A DNA stretch of 64,000 nt, taken from positions 1-64,000 of the forward strand of contig JACJNX010000060.1 of NCBI GenBank assembly GCA_014695255.1. Reading direction: 5' to 3'. This document shows positions 26,311 to 35,542 of the stretch, in pieces (positions within the stretch are counted from its first letter, which is position 1; each line of letters starts with the position of its first letter). A program made the translations under genes and the position numbers. The notes beneath the pieces are model-generated. The model was not told where the DNA came from. It was given only the letters and a program-made list of their open reading frames with translations, and ran no database searches. The DNA comes from Cyanobacteria bacterium FACHB-63. GTDB lineage: Bacteria; Cyanobacteriota; Cyanobacteriia; Leptolyngbyales; Leptolyngbyaceae.

Positions 26311-28902
26311 ATGACCTCTTTTTCCTCGCATCTACCCGACTCGCCCCGCTCCGTAACGATGCAGCCTGATGATCGTGACCGCACGATCGTGCCCCCCGCC
26401 AGCGAATCGCGGCTTGTCGTCGCCTCAAACCATGCCTTAGCTCCCAAAGGAAGGTTTTCTTCATTTCTCGCGCCGTTGACTCAGGAGAAATTCAAAGAAG
26501 TTGTTCACGAGGTTGAACACAAGCTCAAAATCGTCAATCAAACCCTATCAATGCTGGATATGCAGGGGTTTGACACGATTTTGGAGGAGATGCTGAATTC
26601 GATTACCGCAAAAACCGGGGAATTGCTCAACGCCGATCGCACGACAATTTATTTGCTGGATGAGGAAAAGCACGAACTTTACACGACTGTGACAGAGGGA
26701 TCAGGAGGACGCTCGATCGAAATCCGTTTTCCCGCCGATCAGGGGATCGCTGGAGAAGTTGCAACCTTTAAGCATCCAGTCAATATTCCCTACGATTTCT
26801 TTGATGATCCCCGATCGACCCAATCTAAAATTCAGTTCAACAAAACGGGCTATCGAACTTACACGATGCTAACGATGCCCTTGCTGAATGATGAGGGGGG
26901 CTTGGTTGCGGTGGTTCAGTTAATTAATAAGCTCCAATCACGTTGCAACCGCACTCTTCCACTCGATCAGCGAATTGCGCTTGAAGGCTTTACCCCGAAA
27001 GATGAAGAACTATTCCGAGAGTTTGCGCCTTCGATCCGACTGATTTTAGAATCTTCGCGATCGTTCTACCTTGCAACCCAAAAACAACGGGCTGCCAATG
27101 CCCTAATCAAAGCAACTCAATCGCTGAGTCAGAGCAGCTTAGACCTCGATGACACTCTGAAACGAGTGATGGACGAGGCAAAAACTTTAATGAACGCCGA
27201 TCGCAGTACACTTTGGCTGATTGATCGCGATCGCGATGAAATTTGGACGCGCATTCCCACAGTAGAAGGCGCAATGAAAGAATTGCGCTTACCGATCGGT
27301 GTGGGATTCGCCGGACAAGTTGCGGCTTCGGGCGAAGTCATCAATATTCCTTTCGATCTGTACGAGCAAGCCGGAGCCGAAACCGCCAAAAAAACTGACC
27401 AAGACAACGGCTATCGCACCTGTAGCCTGCTTTGTATGCCCGTTCGCAATGCCGACGGTGAATTAATCGGTGTGACTCAATTGGTGAATAAAACCAAGCA
27501 AGGTGACCTCCCTCCCTACGATCCCAAAGACTTCCCCAAAGCACCGGAGCGCTGGAAAGCGAGCTTCAACCGCAGCGATCAGGAATTCATGGAAACGTTC
27601 AATATTCAAGCTGGGGTTGCCCTGCAAAATGCCCGACTGTTTGAAACCGTCAAGCAGCAGGAACAAATGCAGCGCGACATTTTGCGATCGTTGACCAATG
27701 GCGTGATCTCCACCGACAAAGAAGGCAGGATTATTGCCGCGAATGAAAGCGCCAAAAAACTGCTTGGATTGAGTGAAGAAGACGCGATCGAAGGACACCT
27801 GATTACTCAACTGATCCAACTCGAAAAAGGCAGCTTCTACAACTGGTTCAATCAAGCCATTACAGGCAACCGTCAGCAATATTATCCGGATCAAACCCTA
27901 CAACCTGTTCGAGGCGAAGAACAGCACAGCATTAATTTGTCGATTAACACGATCGCCGATGCCAATGATCACCATCGCATATCGGGTGCGCTCGTTGTGA
28001 TGGACGACATCAGTGACGAAAAGCGGCTCAAAAGCACGATGTACCGCTACATGACTCAGGAACTCGCAGAACAGCTCCTCGAAAATCCTGATGCCGCGAA
28101 AATGGGCGGCGATCGCAAAGAGGTTTCTGTGCTGTTCTCGGATATTCGCAGCTATACAACGCTGACCGAAACGCTCAAAGCCGAAGAAGTCGTCGAGATG
28201 CTAAATCAGTATTTTGAATCGATGGTTGAAGCGGTCTTCATGCACAAAGGCATTCTCGATAAATACATCGGTGATGCGATTATGGCGGTGTTTGGATCAC
28301 CCTTGCCGTTGGATGATCATGAATGGATGGCAGTTCAAACCGCACTAGAGATGCGGCATCGGTTAACGGCATTCAATCGAGCTAGAAGCGCGTGTAACCA
28401 ACAAACCATCTCGATCGGGATCGGGATCAATTCAGATACGGTGATTAGCGGCAATATTGGGTGCAGTAAACGCATGGAATTTACCGCGATCGGGGATGGA
28501 GTCAATCTTGGTTCTCGGCTCGAAGGCGCAAGTAAACTGTATGGAACCGATATCGTTATGAGCGAGACAACCTATCGCCCTTGCGCTGATCGCGTTTGGG
28601 CGCGAGAACTCGATTTCATCAAAGTCAAGGGTAAAAACAAGCCTGTTGCTGTTTACGAACTGGTGGGACTGCGCTCGGACAAAATTCCCGACGACAAGCA
28701 GCGCATTATCGACCATTATCACAGCGCCCGCCAGCACTATTTGAACCGTAAGTTTGCCTTTGCTGTGGCAGAATTTGCAACAGTTCTAGAAATTGACCAT
28801 ACGGATAAAGCGGCATCTCTGCATATGGAGCGTTGCCAGCACTGGCTCAGAACGCCTCCGCCGGATGACTGGGACGGCTCTTGGTCACTCACTGAGAAAT
28901 AA
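26311..28902 (+). CDS. Adenylate cyclase of CyaB type (GAF-GAF-PAS-class III cyclase)
   Basis: An 863-residue class III nucleotide cyclase. GAF-1 lies at about 85-250 and GAF-2 at 270-445, each with an NKFDE-like motif (NIPYDFFDD, NIPFDLYEQ). A PAS domain at 455-575 follows, then the cyclase at about 610-790. The metal Asp residues are in VLFSDIRSYT and KYIGDAIMAVFG. Lys in DKYIGD and Thr in FTAIGDGVN are the adenine-selecting residues, so cAMP rather than cGMP is predicted. The order and length match Anabaena CyaB1/CyaB2, whose GAF domains bind cAMP. The last 70 residues look TPR-like. ATG 26311 is the first start; ATG 26359 is possible. Confidence 0.92.
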   Translation: MTSFSSHLPDSPRSVTMQPDDRDRTIVPPASESRLVVASNHALAPKGRFSSFLAPLTQEKFKEVVHEVEHKLKIVNQTLSMLDMQGFDTILEEMLNSITAKTGELLNADRTTIYLLDEEKHELYTTVTEGSGGRSIEIRFPADQGIAGEVATFKHPVNIPYDFFDDPRSTQSKIQFNKTGYRTYTMLTMPLLNDEGGLVAVVQLINKLQSRCNRTLPLDQRIALEGFTPKDEELFREFAPSIRLILESSRSFYLATQKQRAANALIKATQSLSQSSLDLDDTLKRVMDEAKTLMNADRSTLWLIDRDRDEIWTRIPTVEGAMKELRLPIGVGFAGQVAASGEVINIPFDLYEQAGAETAKKTDQDNGYRTCSLLCMPVRNADGELIGVTQLVNKTKQGDLPPYDPKDFPKAPERWKASFNRSDQEFMETFNIQAGVALQNARLFETVKQQEQMQRDILRSLTNGVISTDKEGRIIAANESAKKLLGLSEEDAIEGHLITQLIQLEKGSFYNWFNQAITGNRQQYYPDQTLQPVRGEEQHSINLSINTIADANDHHRISGALVVMDDISDEKRLKSTMYRYMTQELAEQLLENPDAAKMGGDRKEVSVLFSDIRSYTTLTETLKAEEVVEMLNQYFESMVEAVFMHKGILDKYIGDAIMAVFGSPLPLDDHEWMAVQTALEMRHRLTAFNRARSACNQQTISIGIGINSDTVISGNIGCSKRMEFTAIGDGVNLGSRLEGASKLYGTDIVMSETTYRPCADRVWARELDFIKVKGKNKPVAVYELVGLRSDKIPDDKQRIIDHYHSARQHYLNRKFAFAVAEFATVLEIDHTDKAASLHMERCQHWLRTPPPDDWDGSWSLTEK

Positions 28903-28954
28903 ACTTCACAATTCAATTAAATTTTCATATATAGGTAGCATACCTAGAAGGACG

Positions 28955-29173
28955 ATGCTATCCTTAACCCAGGAATTAGCAGACAGCTCAAAATACTTAC
29001 CGGACACTACGCCCGTGGGGATGCGATTTCGCAGTTGCGAAAGGTATACTAGAAGTATTAAGAGCATGACGCTCATGCCATCAATGACCTCGATGTGTCG
29101 AGCCACCATTGACAGAGTTTGTATTGCTCCTGCTTGTATTCCTTCTGCTGTAGTTATTCACCCCCCACTTTGA
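28955..29173 (+). CDS. Candidate small protein, Met/Cys-rich
   Basis: A 72-codon ORF starting at an ATG with AGAAGGA 3 bp upstream. The product is rich in Met, Cys, Arg and Ser (SIKSMTLMPSMTSMCRAT). A perfect palindrome with arms TAGGTA/TACCTA (28932-28946) lies just upstream, and another with arms GCATGA/TCATGC (29063-29077) lies within it. It may be coding or an untranslated RNA region. The next small ORF starts 3 bp after its stop. Confidence 0.3.
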   Translation: MLSLTQELADSSKYLPDTTPVGMRFRSCERYTRSIKSMTLMPSMTSMCRATIDRVCIAPACIPSAVVIHPPL

Positions 29174-29176
29174 ATC

Positions 29177-29359
29177 ATGTCTTCCTTCCACCACAACGGT
29201 CAAGCTACTTCCATCGCTGTAGCAAGCCCACTACATCAGCAGTCACCGGATCTCCTCAGCGATCTTCAAGCGCTGATTCCGCAGAATTTAAGCAATAACA
29301 AGCGTGCTGTGATCAACGCCTTAATCGCACGCCATCTAAAGAACTCTAGCGATCGCTAG
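29177..29359 (+). CDS. Candidate small protein, 60 residues
   Basis: A 60-residue ORF right after the preceding small ORF. The C-terminal half (LLSDLQALIPQNLSNNKRAVINALIARHLK) looks like ordinary protein with amphipathic helices. I recognise no family. Tandem placement 3 bp apart favours a two-gene unit if the first ORF is real. Confidence 0.35.
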   Translation: MSSFHHNGQATSIAVASPLHQQSPDLLSDLQALIPQNLSNNKRAVINALIARHLKNSSDR

Positions 29360-29435
29360 ATCTTATTCTTCCTGAAGCAGTGGCTCGATATGGCCTTGCC
29401 CCAAGCAAGGTATAAGAAATTTGGCTATACTACAT

Positions 29436-29498
29436 TATAATTCCTAACTTTTCGCGAGTTTGGGATTGTCTTTACCACCACTGAGACGGGCAATCCTT
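29436..29498 (+). promoter_or_regulatory. Possible promoter and leader hairpin of the pentapeptide gene
   Basis: A perfect TATAAT at 29436-29441 without a clear -35 box is followed by a hairpin with GGATTG/CAATCC arms. It lies about 170 bp upstream of the pentapeptide gene start. Confidence 0.35.
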
Positions 29499-29611
29499 TA
29501 CAAATCTTGATAGCTTTCCTAAGCTTTGTGCGAAATGCACTAGAGCCGGTTTGTATTCCTAACTGTGCAACGTCCTGTGTCCCCAGATGGTCTCAGTTAG
29601 GCAAGGCAAAT

Positions 29612-30301
29612 ATGATGACCAAAGATCAATCTCTTCAACTTCTCTCGGATTTAATTGAGCGAGTTAAAAACGCTGAAACCGACGACTTTCTACTTCTTGC
29701 GGAAATCGCCGGACTGAACCCGCTTCAAGACTTTTCAGGCATCGATTTGAGCGGGGTCGATCTTCGATCGAAGAGTATGGCACGGGCAGATCTAATCGAA
29801 GCAACGCTGGTGAGAGCCAGCCTGATTAGTACAGATTTAACCGATGCGCGACTCATTAGCAGCAATCTGGCTCATGCAAATCTGACCGATGCGACGCTGA
29901 CGGGAGCAAACTTAATCAATGCAGATTTAACGGGTGCGGTCTTGGTGAACGCCACTTTAGATGGTGCAAATTTGACGGGTGCAATTTTGACCGAGGCGAA
30001 GTTGAGTTATGCAGATGTACGACGATCAACGTTAACGAGTGCCAATTTGAATGGAACGAAGCTGAGTGAAACGAACTTAAGCTACGCAACGTTACGGCGG
30101 GCGCACTTGATTAACGCAGATTTAAGTGGGGCAAGTCTGTATGGAGCCGACTTAACTGGAGCAGATCTACGGGGTGCAGTATTGTCTGATACGAATCTTG
30201 TGGGCGCAAAGGTTGAGAGAACGCGGTTTAATGATTCCCGCTGGTTTTCGAGAGATGCAAAGCGTGATTTGATCCAGCGCGGCGCGATGTTTGAAGCGTA
30301 A
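29612..30301 (+). CDS. Pentapeptide-repeat protein
   Basis: A 229-residue protein. After a helical N-terminus (DQSLQLLSDLIERVKNAE) it is made of tandem A(D/N)LxxA-type pentapeptides from about residue 45 to 205 (ANLTDATLTGANLINADLTG and similar), which fold as a right-handed beta helix. ATG 29612 (followed by a second ATG) has AAGG a few bases upstream; the open frame extends further up but without repeats. Such proteins are abundant in cyanobacteria and mostly of unknown role. No toxin or gyrase context is seen. Confidence 0.88.
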   Translation: MMTKDQSLQLLSDLIERVKNAETDDFLLLAEIAGLNPLQDFSGIDLSGVDLRSKSMARADLIEATLVRASLISTDLTDARLISSNLAHANLTDATLTGANLINADLTGAVLVNATLDGANLTGAILTEAKLSYADVRRSTLTSANLNGTKLSETNLSYATLRRAHLINADLSGASLYGADLTGADLRGAVLSDTNLVGAKVERTRFNDSRWFSRDAKRDLIQRGAMFEA

Positions 30302-30661
30302 AGGTGCCAATCCACCACTTCTTGTCCGGCAGGCGGCTGAACTTCCTTTGCCTCAACTGCATACAGCGCCAACTCTGGTAGCCTGTATGGCGAGAGTGCA
30401 ACGGTAATCAGCCGCTTAGAGAAACTGCGTGCCCTACATTGATGGTGGCAATTCGCTCGAATCCTGAATTGTTGATGATGAAGGAGCAGCGAATGTACTA
30501 CGACTGAGTTTCGGGCATAAGGTCAGCAAGGCGGAGTCAATCGGATCAATTCGGAGCAACATAGTGCGTATGTCTCATGATAGAGGCTTCTAGCCTCAGA
30601 AACGAGACCGCTTAAAAACACGCTAGGATCAAGAACACACCTCGATTTCGGAAACTTGATC
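30302..30661. other. Gene-less spacer (360 bp)
   Basis: No credible coding sequence was found. A small hairpin with GAGGCT/AGCCTC arms lies at about 30586-30600, upstream of the molybdoenzyme gene, where it could act in the leader. Nothing else stands out. Confidence 0.4.
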
Positions 30662-32902
30662 ATGGCGCAAGAGAAACCTCCTCAGTCTGGCGGTGGAATG
30701 GCAGTCGTGCAATATTGGGCGGAACAAACGTTATCGCCGGATGGAGCCAAGATTTGGCAAACGCTGTTTCATAAAAGCGCTTGCTTGTCCTGTGCGTGGG
30801 GAACGGGCGGACAGAAAGGTGGGTTTGTCAACGAAGACGGGGAAGTGTTGCAGCGGTGCGCCAAGAGTGTGGAAGCGATCGCATCTGAGCTACAGCCTGC
30901 CACAACTTTTGAGCAAGAGTATACGATCGCTCAATTGCAAGCTTTAACTTCTCAAGAAGCAAACAATCTAGGGCGTTTAAGTCATCCCCTGATTCTGAGA
31001 AAGGGTAGTAACCGCTATGAGCGCATCAGTTGGGATGAGGTTTATCAGATTGCAGAAGCAGCCTTTCAGAAAGCTCCAGAGCGAGTTGCGTCATATAGTT
31101 CGGGACGGTCTTCAAATGAAGCTGCTTATTTATTGCAGTTGATGATGCGAGCATTAGGATCGAACAACTTAGCCGATTGTTCAGATCTGTGCCATTCTGC
31201 CTCGACAGTGGGACTGAAAGATATGTTTGGCTCTGGTACATCAATGGTGAGCTTAGAGAGTCTGAAAAAAGCGGATTGTGTTGTGCTGATTGGCTCAAAT
31301 GCACCTGCGAACCATCCGCGATTGATGAATGAACTAATTCAACTGCGCGATCGTGGTGGCAAGGTGATTGTGATCAATCCAACGATCGAGGTGGGATTAG
31401 TCAAATTTGGCTCTCCTGCATTTCCGATCAAATCAATGTTGAAGGGCGGTTCTGACATTTCTTCACTGTATCTACAACCCATTCCCGGAAGTGATGTTGC
31501 ATTGTTCGTTGGATTGCAAAAAGCATTGATTGAGCAGAATTTAGTTCAACAAGACTTTCTTGAGGCTTATGCCGAACAATGGGAGGCTGTGATTGACTAT
31601 GCTAAATTGACCCCTTGGGAAACTATCACAGAAGTCTGCGGAGTGTCTAAACCTGAGATTGATCTCGCTGCTAATTTCATTGGCACTTCAGAAGGAGTCG
31701 TTTTCGCTTGGGCAATGGGTGTGACTCAGCAAGAAAATGGAGTCGATAACATCTATAGCATTGCCAATACAGCCCTGATCAGTGGCAATGTGGGGAAAGA
31801 AGGGGCAGGAACTATGCCGATTCGGGGACACTCCAATGTGCAGGGCTTTGGATCAATGGGTGTCACCATTCACCTGAAGAAAGAGATTCAGCAAGCACTA
31901 GAAAAACTTTTGCAGAAGCCTTTGAGCCGCGTTCAGGGCCATGATACTCGCGCCTTGATTGAGGCCGCCGATGCAGGTCAGGTTGATACTCTAATCTGCT
32001 TGGGTGGTAATCTCTATGCTGCAAACCCTGATTTAACTCAGGCAAAGCGCGCCTTGGGCAACATTGAAACAATCTTTTATGTTGCAACCAAGCCAAACTT
32101 AGGACATTTTCACGGACTCGCTCGCCACAATACGATCGTCATTCCTGTGTTAGCTCGGTTTGAGAATCCTCATAAAACGACGGCTGAATCAGGTAACAAT
32201 TTTGTACGGCTTAATGATGAAGGTCAAACTCATCTGAAAACTGCGGAGTTGATTTCTGAAGTGGAATTCTTAACGGAGATTGCCGATCGCATCCTCAAAG
32301 ATTCTCCAGTCCAGTGGCGCAAGCTTCAAGATACAAAGTATGTGCGGCAGTTGATCGCTCAAACAATTCCAGGCTATGAAAAGATCGGCGAAATCGATGA
32401 TACCGAAGAAGAGTTTACGATCTCCGATCGTGTATTCACAACGCCGAAGTTCCCAACTGCAACCGGAAAAGCTTCAATGTTCGTTACCCCTTTACCGAGG
32501 CTCTCAATCCCAACAAAACAAGATTTTGGTCTACCGGATTCAACTCCCGGACTGACGCTAATTTTAGGCACAGGACGCAGCTATACCCAGCACAATACTG
32601 TAGTGTACAAGCCTGGTGATAAGTATCGCGCTATGCCCCACCGCAATTGCATTCTGATGAATCAAGCGGATGCAGAGCGGGTAGGATTTCGAGAACATCA
32701 GCGCGTCACGGTGCAAGGCGATGCAGGTAAGCTCGAACAAGTTGAAATCATCTACGGCATGGTTCGATCGGGAGCCGCAATGATGTTTTATCCCGAAGTC
32801 AACGCCATTTTCAAAGCGAAGATTGATCCGCGATCGGGCACTCCCGCTTACAAACGAGTTCCAGTCGTTGTCTATGCGCCTGAAGCTGTAGCAGCACTCT
32901 AG
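30662..32902 (+). CDS. FdhF/YdeP-family molybdopterin oxidoreductase
   Basis: A 746-residue member of the DMSO reductase superfamily. The N-terminal CLSCAWG pair of Cys, followed by a later Cys (LQRCAKS), replaces the complete Fe4S4 site of true formate dehydrogenases. The molybdopterin core includes GRSSNEAAYLLQ, IGSNAPANHPRLMNEL, MPIRGHSNVQGFGSMG and the C-terminal dinucleotide-binding domain (ILGTGRSYTQHNT). This matches the YdeP group linked to acid resistance in E. coli, whose reaction is unproven. ATG 30662 is preferred over the TTG six bases upstream. It is monocistronic with a terminator downstream. Confidence 0.9.
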   Translation: MAQEKPPQSGGGMAVVQYWAEQTLSPDGAKIWQTLFHKSACLSCAWGTGGQKGGFVNEDGEVLQRCAKSVEAIASELQPATTFEQEYTIAQLQALTSQEANNLGRLSHPLILRKGSNRYERISWDEVYQIAEAAFQKAPERVASYSSGRSSNEAAYLLQLMMRALGSNNLADCSDLCHSASTVGLKDMFGSGTSMVSLESLKKADCVVLIGSNAPANHPRLMNELIQLRDRGGKVIVINPTIEVGLVKFGSPAFPIKSMLKGGSDISSLYLQPIPGSDVALFVGLQKALIEQNLVQQDFLEAYAEQWEAVIDYAKLTPWETITEVCGVSKPEIDLAANFIGTSEGVVFAWAMGVTQQENGVDNIYSIANTALISGNVGKEGAGTMPIRGHSNVQGFGSMGVTIHLKKEIQQALEKLLQKPLSRVQGHDTRALIEAADAGQVDTLICLGGNLYAANPDLTQAKRALGNIETIFYVATKPNLGHFHGLARHNTIVIPVLARFENPHKTTAESGNNFVRLNDEGQTHLKTAELISEVEFLTEIADRILKDSPVQWRKLQDTKYVRQLIAQTIPGYEKIGEIDDTEEEFTISDRVFTTPKFPTATGKASMFVTPLPRLSIPTKQDFGLPDSTPGLTLILGTGRSYTQHNTVVYKPGDKYRAMPHRNCILMNQADAERVGFREHQRVTVQGDAGKLEQVEIIYGMVRSGAAMMFYPEVNAIFKAKIDPRSGTPAYKRVPVVVYAPEAVAAL

Positions 32903-32984
32903 CTGCATAAAGTAATTTACGCTCAAAGTTCTCCGCTCGTGGGAGATTTCGGGGCATCAACCCGCCCAAACGTAGCGAAACAAG

Positions 32985-33013
32985 AAAAAGGGACATCGAT
33001 CGATGTCCCTTTT
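32985..33013. terminator. Bidirectional terminator between the molybdoenzyme and sigma factor genes
   Basis: Arms AAAAAGGGACATCG and CGATGTCCCTTTT form a nearly perfect hairpin with A and T tracts on both sides, suited to stopping both convergent transcripts. Confidence 0.85.
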
Positions 33014-33034
33014 CATCTGATGTGAGAAACGAAA

Positions 33035-34021
33035 CTAACTAGCAATATACTCGCGAACGCTTGCTTTGCGACGACGTAGATGATCTAACGCTTGCCGCTC
33101 AAGCTGACGAACCCGCTCACGGCTCAGATTCAAACGATCGCCCACCTTAGCAAGCGATAGCTCGTAACCATCCTGCAAACCGTAGCGCAAGCTCAGAACT
33201 TCACGCTGCTGTGGAGTCAGATCAGTCATCAACGTCTCAAGATCCTGACGCAGAAGATCTTGAGTCAGATGCATATCCGGCGAAGGGCCGTCATCCTCTA
33301 GCAACTCCTGAAGCTCAGTATCCTGATTGTCGCCAACGCGCAGATCGAGCGAAACCGGCTGACGCGACATCATCAGAAACTCACGAATCTGATCCGGCTC
33401 AAGCTCTAACTCGGTGGCAATCTCAGCCGCAGTCGCAGCACGACCGAGCTTCTGAGCTAACTCGCGCTGAACGCGCTTGATCTTATTGAGCTTCTCGGTG
33501 ATGTGAATCGGGAGACGGATCGTGCGGGCTTGCTGAGCGATCGCACGGGTGATCGCCTGACGAATCCACCAGTACGCATAAGTCGAGAACTTATAGCCAC
33601 GAGTCGGGTCGAACTTCTCGACTCCACGCTCTAAGCCGAGCGAACCTTCTTGAATCAGATCTAAGAACTCAAGATTGCGCTTCTGGTACTTCTTGGCGAT
33701 CGACACTACCAGGCGCAGATTCGCTTCGATCATCTTCTGCTTGGCACGACGACCCCGCGTAAAGATGCCAGTCAACTCAGCATCGCTGAGATGAACATGC
33801 TCAGAGAACTCTTGCTGCGTCGGCTCGTGACCTAGCTTCTTAGCAAGCTTCTCTTTCTTCTCTTGCAGCGTCATCATCTGCTGCACTTGCTTGCCGTAGA
33901 GAATCTCTTGCTCGTGGGTCAGCATCGGCACACGACCAATCTCATGCAGGTAAGTACGCACCATGTCGGCGCTGTAGGTGGACTTGGGAGCGGATTTAGA
34001 TTTGGTGTTGGCAGTAGCCAT
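33035..34021 (-). CDS. Group 2 sigma-70 factor (cyanobacterial SigB/C/D/E class)
   Basis: A 328-residue RNA polymerase sigma factor. Region 1.2 is DMVRTYLHEIGRVPMLTHEQE, region 2 has ANLRLVVSIAKKYQKRNLEFLDLIQEG and YKFSTYAYWWIRQAITRAI, region 3 follows IRLPIHITEKLNKIK, and region 4 ends with LSRERVRQLERQALDHLR. Region 1.1 is missing and the length is that of non-essential group 2 factors, not of the primary SigA. I cannot assign it to a single SigB/C/D/E group by eye. It has an unusually long upstream region. Confidence 0.92.
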   Translation of the reverse strand: MATANTKSKSAPKSTYSADMVRTYLHEIGRVPMLTHEQEILYGKQVQQMMTLQEKKEKLAKKLGHEPTQQEFSEHVHLSDAELTGIFTRGRRAKQKMIEANLRLVVSIAKKYQKRNLEFLDLIQEGSLGLERGVEKFDPTRGYKFSTYAYWWIRQAITRAIAQQARTIRLPIHITEKLNKIKRVQRELAQKLGRAATAAEIATELELEPDQIREFLMMSRQPVSLDLRVGDNQDTELQELLEDDGPSPDMHLTQDLLRQDLETLMTDLTPQQREVLSLRYGLQDGYELSLAKVGDRLNLSRERVRQLERQALDHLRRRKASVREYIAS

Positions 34022-34815
34022 GTGCAGTCAACTCCATGAAATGAAAACGATTGGGGCGGCGAAACTCTGATGGATTAAGGGTAAAGACTAAGAAGCAGGT
34101 GCGCTCAAAAGTGAGGCATCACGAAGACAATCGCTTAAACACAGAATGTGGAAGAGAACAACCTGAACTGAAGGGAAATAGGGTGGAGGTCTACGCTGTA
34201 AACCTGACGACAGAAGTAAGAGCTAGGTTCCTATGTCGAAGTCAATTCGACTTTAATTTAATAATAGGACGAACTCGAACAAAAGTAAAGAGCCTCGCAA
34301 GACTTTCTGGGAAAATCTCAGAAAATATATCGCTTGGGAGAACAGAACGCGAGGCATAGAGCGATCCAAAATAGAACTAAAGGTCTGTTAAATTCTTCTC
34401 TTATCATGACGGGTCTGTGAGGGAATGAATAGACGATCGTGTGGGGGATAACCGTACCATTTTTGACAGCAGGAGTCTTGACTTCTATCAGTTAGGTTGT
34501 TCAGCGATTCAAAACTCTTCAAAGCATCGCCACGTCTAGCTTTGAAGAGTTTGAGAAAATTTGTTCTGACAGTTTTAGGACGGCTTTATGTTAGTTAAAT
34601 TGTGGCTGTTCTAACCTAATTTTTGAATGTGAAAATGCAGTGACATTTAGATGACGATCGCATAAAAAAATAACGATCCTTAATACCCTCAATCGTAAGC
34701 AGATTGATTAATCATTCGTCTCCAATTTGATAGAAATAGCACTTATACTCAACGCGATTTTGTATCCGTTCGTTAAGCTGACAGGTAAGTTGTTTCAACA
34801 TGAGGAAAAAGGCTT
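34022..34815. other. Long gene-less spacer (794 bp) between divergent sigma and BI-1 genes
   Basis: No convincing coding sequence is present. A 102-codon ORF at 34051-34359 has strongly basic, unprotein-like composition and lies in the expected sigma leader. A strong hairpin sits at 34512-34552. The right end is AT-rich and holds TATACT near 34745, which could be the -10 box for the BI-1 gene. The length suggests regulated leaders or a small RNA. Confidence 0.5.
34512..34552. other. Strong isolated hairpin in the sigma/BI-1 spacer
   Basis: Arms AAACTCTTCAAAGC and GCTTTGAAGAGTTT are a perfect 14-bp inverted repeat around a 13-base loop. No gene ends nearby, so it is not an ordinary terminator. 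It could be part of a small RNA, a leader structure or a dispersed repeat. Confidence 0.5.
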
Positions 34816-35505
34816 ATGCTGACTGTCGCTCAATCTCGACCGACAGAGCGTGCCCAGTTCATCCAGAAGACTTATCTACACTTAGCTGGAGCCGTAGGCG
34901 CGTTCATTGTTCTTGAAGTACTGTTGTTTCAGTCTGGAATCGCTGCCGCCATTACTGGGTTTATCGCATCGAGCCGATTTACCTGGCTGGCAATTTTGGG
35001 AGCGTTTGCGCTGTTGGGTTGGTTGTCTCGATCGCTCGCTGCACAAGCGGATTCTGTACAAACGCAATACACAGGTTTGGCAATCTACGTCATTGCACAA
35101 GCCCTAATTTTTGCGCCGATTCTTTACATCGCCGCGACGTTTTCTGATCCCAGCGTAATTCCGACTGCCGCAATTTTGACCTTGCTCTTGTTTGCAGGTC
35201 TGACTACGGTTGCTCTGACTACGAAAAGAGACTTCTCGTTTTTGGGGGGTATTTTGACGATCGGCGGATTTATCGCGCTGGGTCTGATTCTTTGCAGCGT
35301 GATCTTCGGCTTTACGTTAGGGCTGATCTTCTCGGTTGTAATGGTGGTCTTTGCCTCGATTGCAATCCTGTATGACACCTCGAAAGTCATGCACCATTAC
35401 GCGACCCATCAATATGTCGCAGCCTCCCTAGAGCTATTTGCATCAGTGGCATTGCTCTTTTGGTACGTGCTACAGATTGTCATGTCGCTATCTTCGCGTC
35501 GATAG
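34816..35505 (+). CDS. Bax inhibitor-1/YccA-family membrane protein
   Basis: A 229-residue integral membrane protein with about seven hydrophobic helices (for example AVGAFIVLEVLLF, LAILGAFALLGWL, ALIFAPILYIAATF, LIFSVVMVVFASIAILYDTS). The conserved YDTS near the end, together with other acidic residues, is typical of BI-1 calcium-leak channels. GAGGAAAAAGG precedes the start. Its role in cyanobacteria is not established; a link to stress survival is inferred from the family. Confidence 0.88.
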   Translation: MLTVAQSRPTERAQFIQKTYLHLAGAVGAFIVLEVLLFQSGIAAAITGFIASSRFTWLAILGAFALLGWLSRSLAAQADSVQTQYTGLAIYVIAQALIFAPILYIAATFSDPSVIPTAAILTLLLFAGLTTVALTTKRDFSFLGGILTIGGFIALGLILCSVIFGFTLGLIFSVVMVVFASIAILYDTSKVMHHYATHQYVAASLELFASVALLFWYVLQIVMSLSSRR

Positions 35506-35542
35506 GCTCCGAACGCTCAACACCGATCGCCTGAGCGCTGCC

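Noticed and set aside
26145-26447. Minus-strand 100-codon ORF overlapping the adenylate cyclase start
   Set aside because: Part of it looks protein-like, but the N-terminal third is the complement of the cyclase coding region and no start or family is clear; left open rather than annotated.
34051-34359. 102-codon plus-strand ORF upstream of the sigma factor
   Set aside because: Very basic, irregular composition, no ribosome site, and it lies in the expected leader of the divergent sigma gene.
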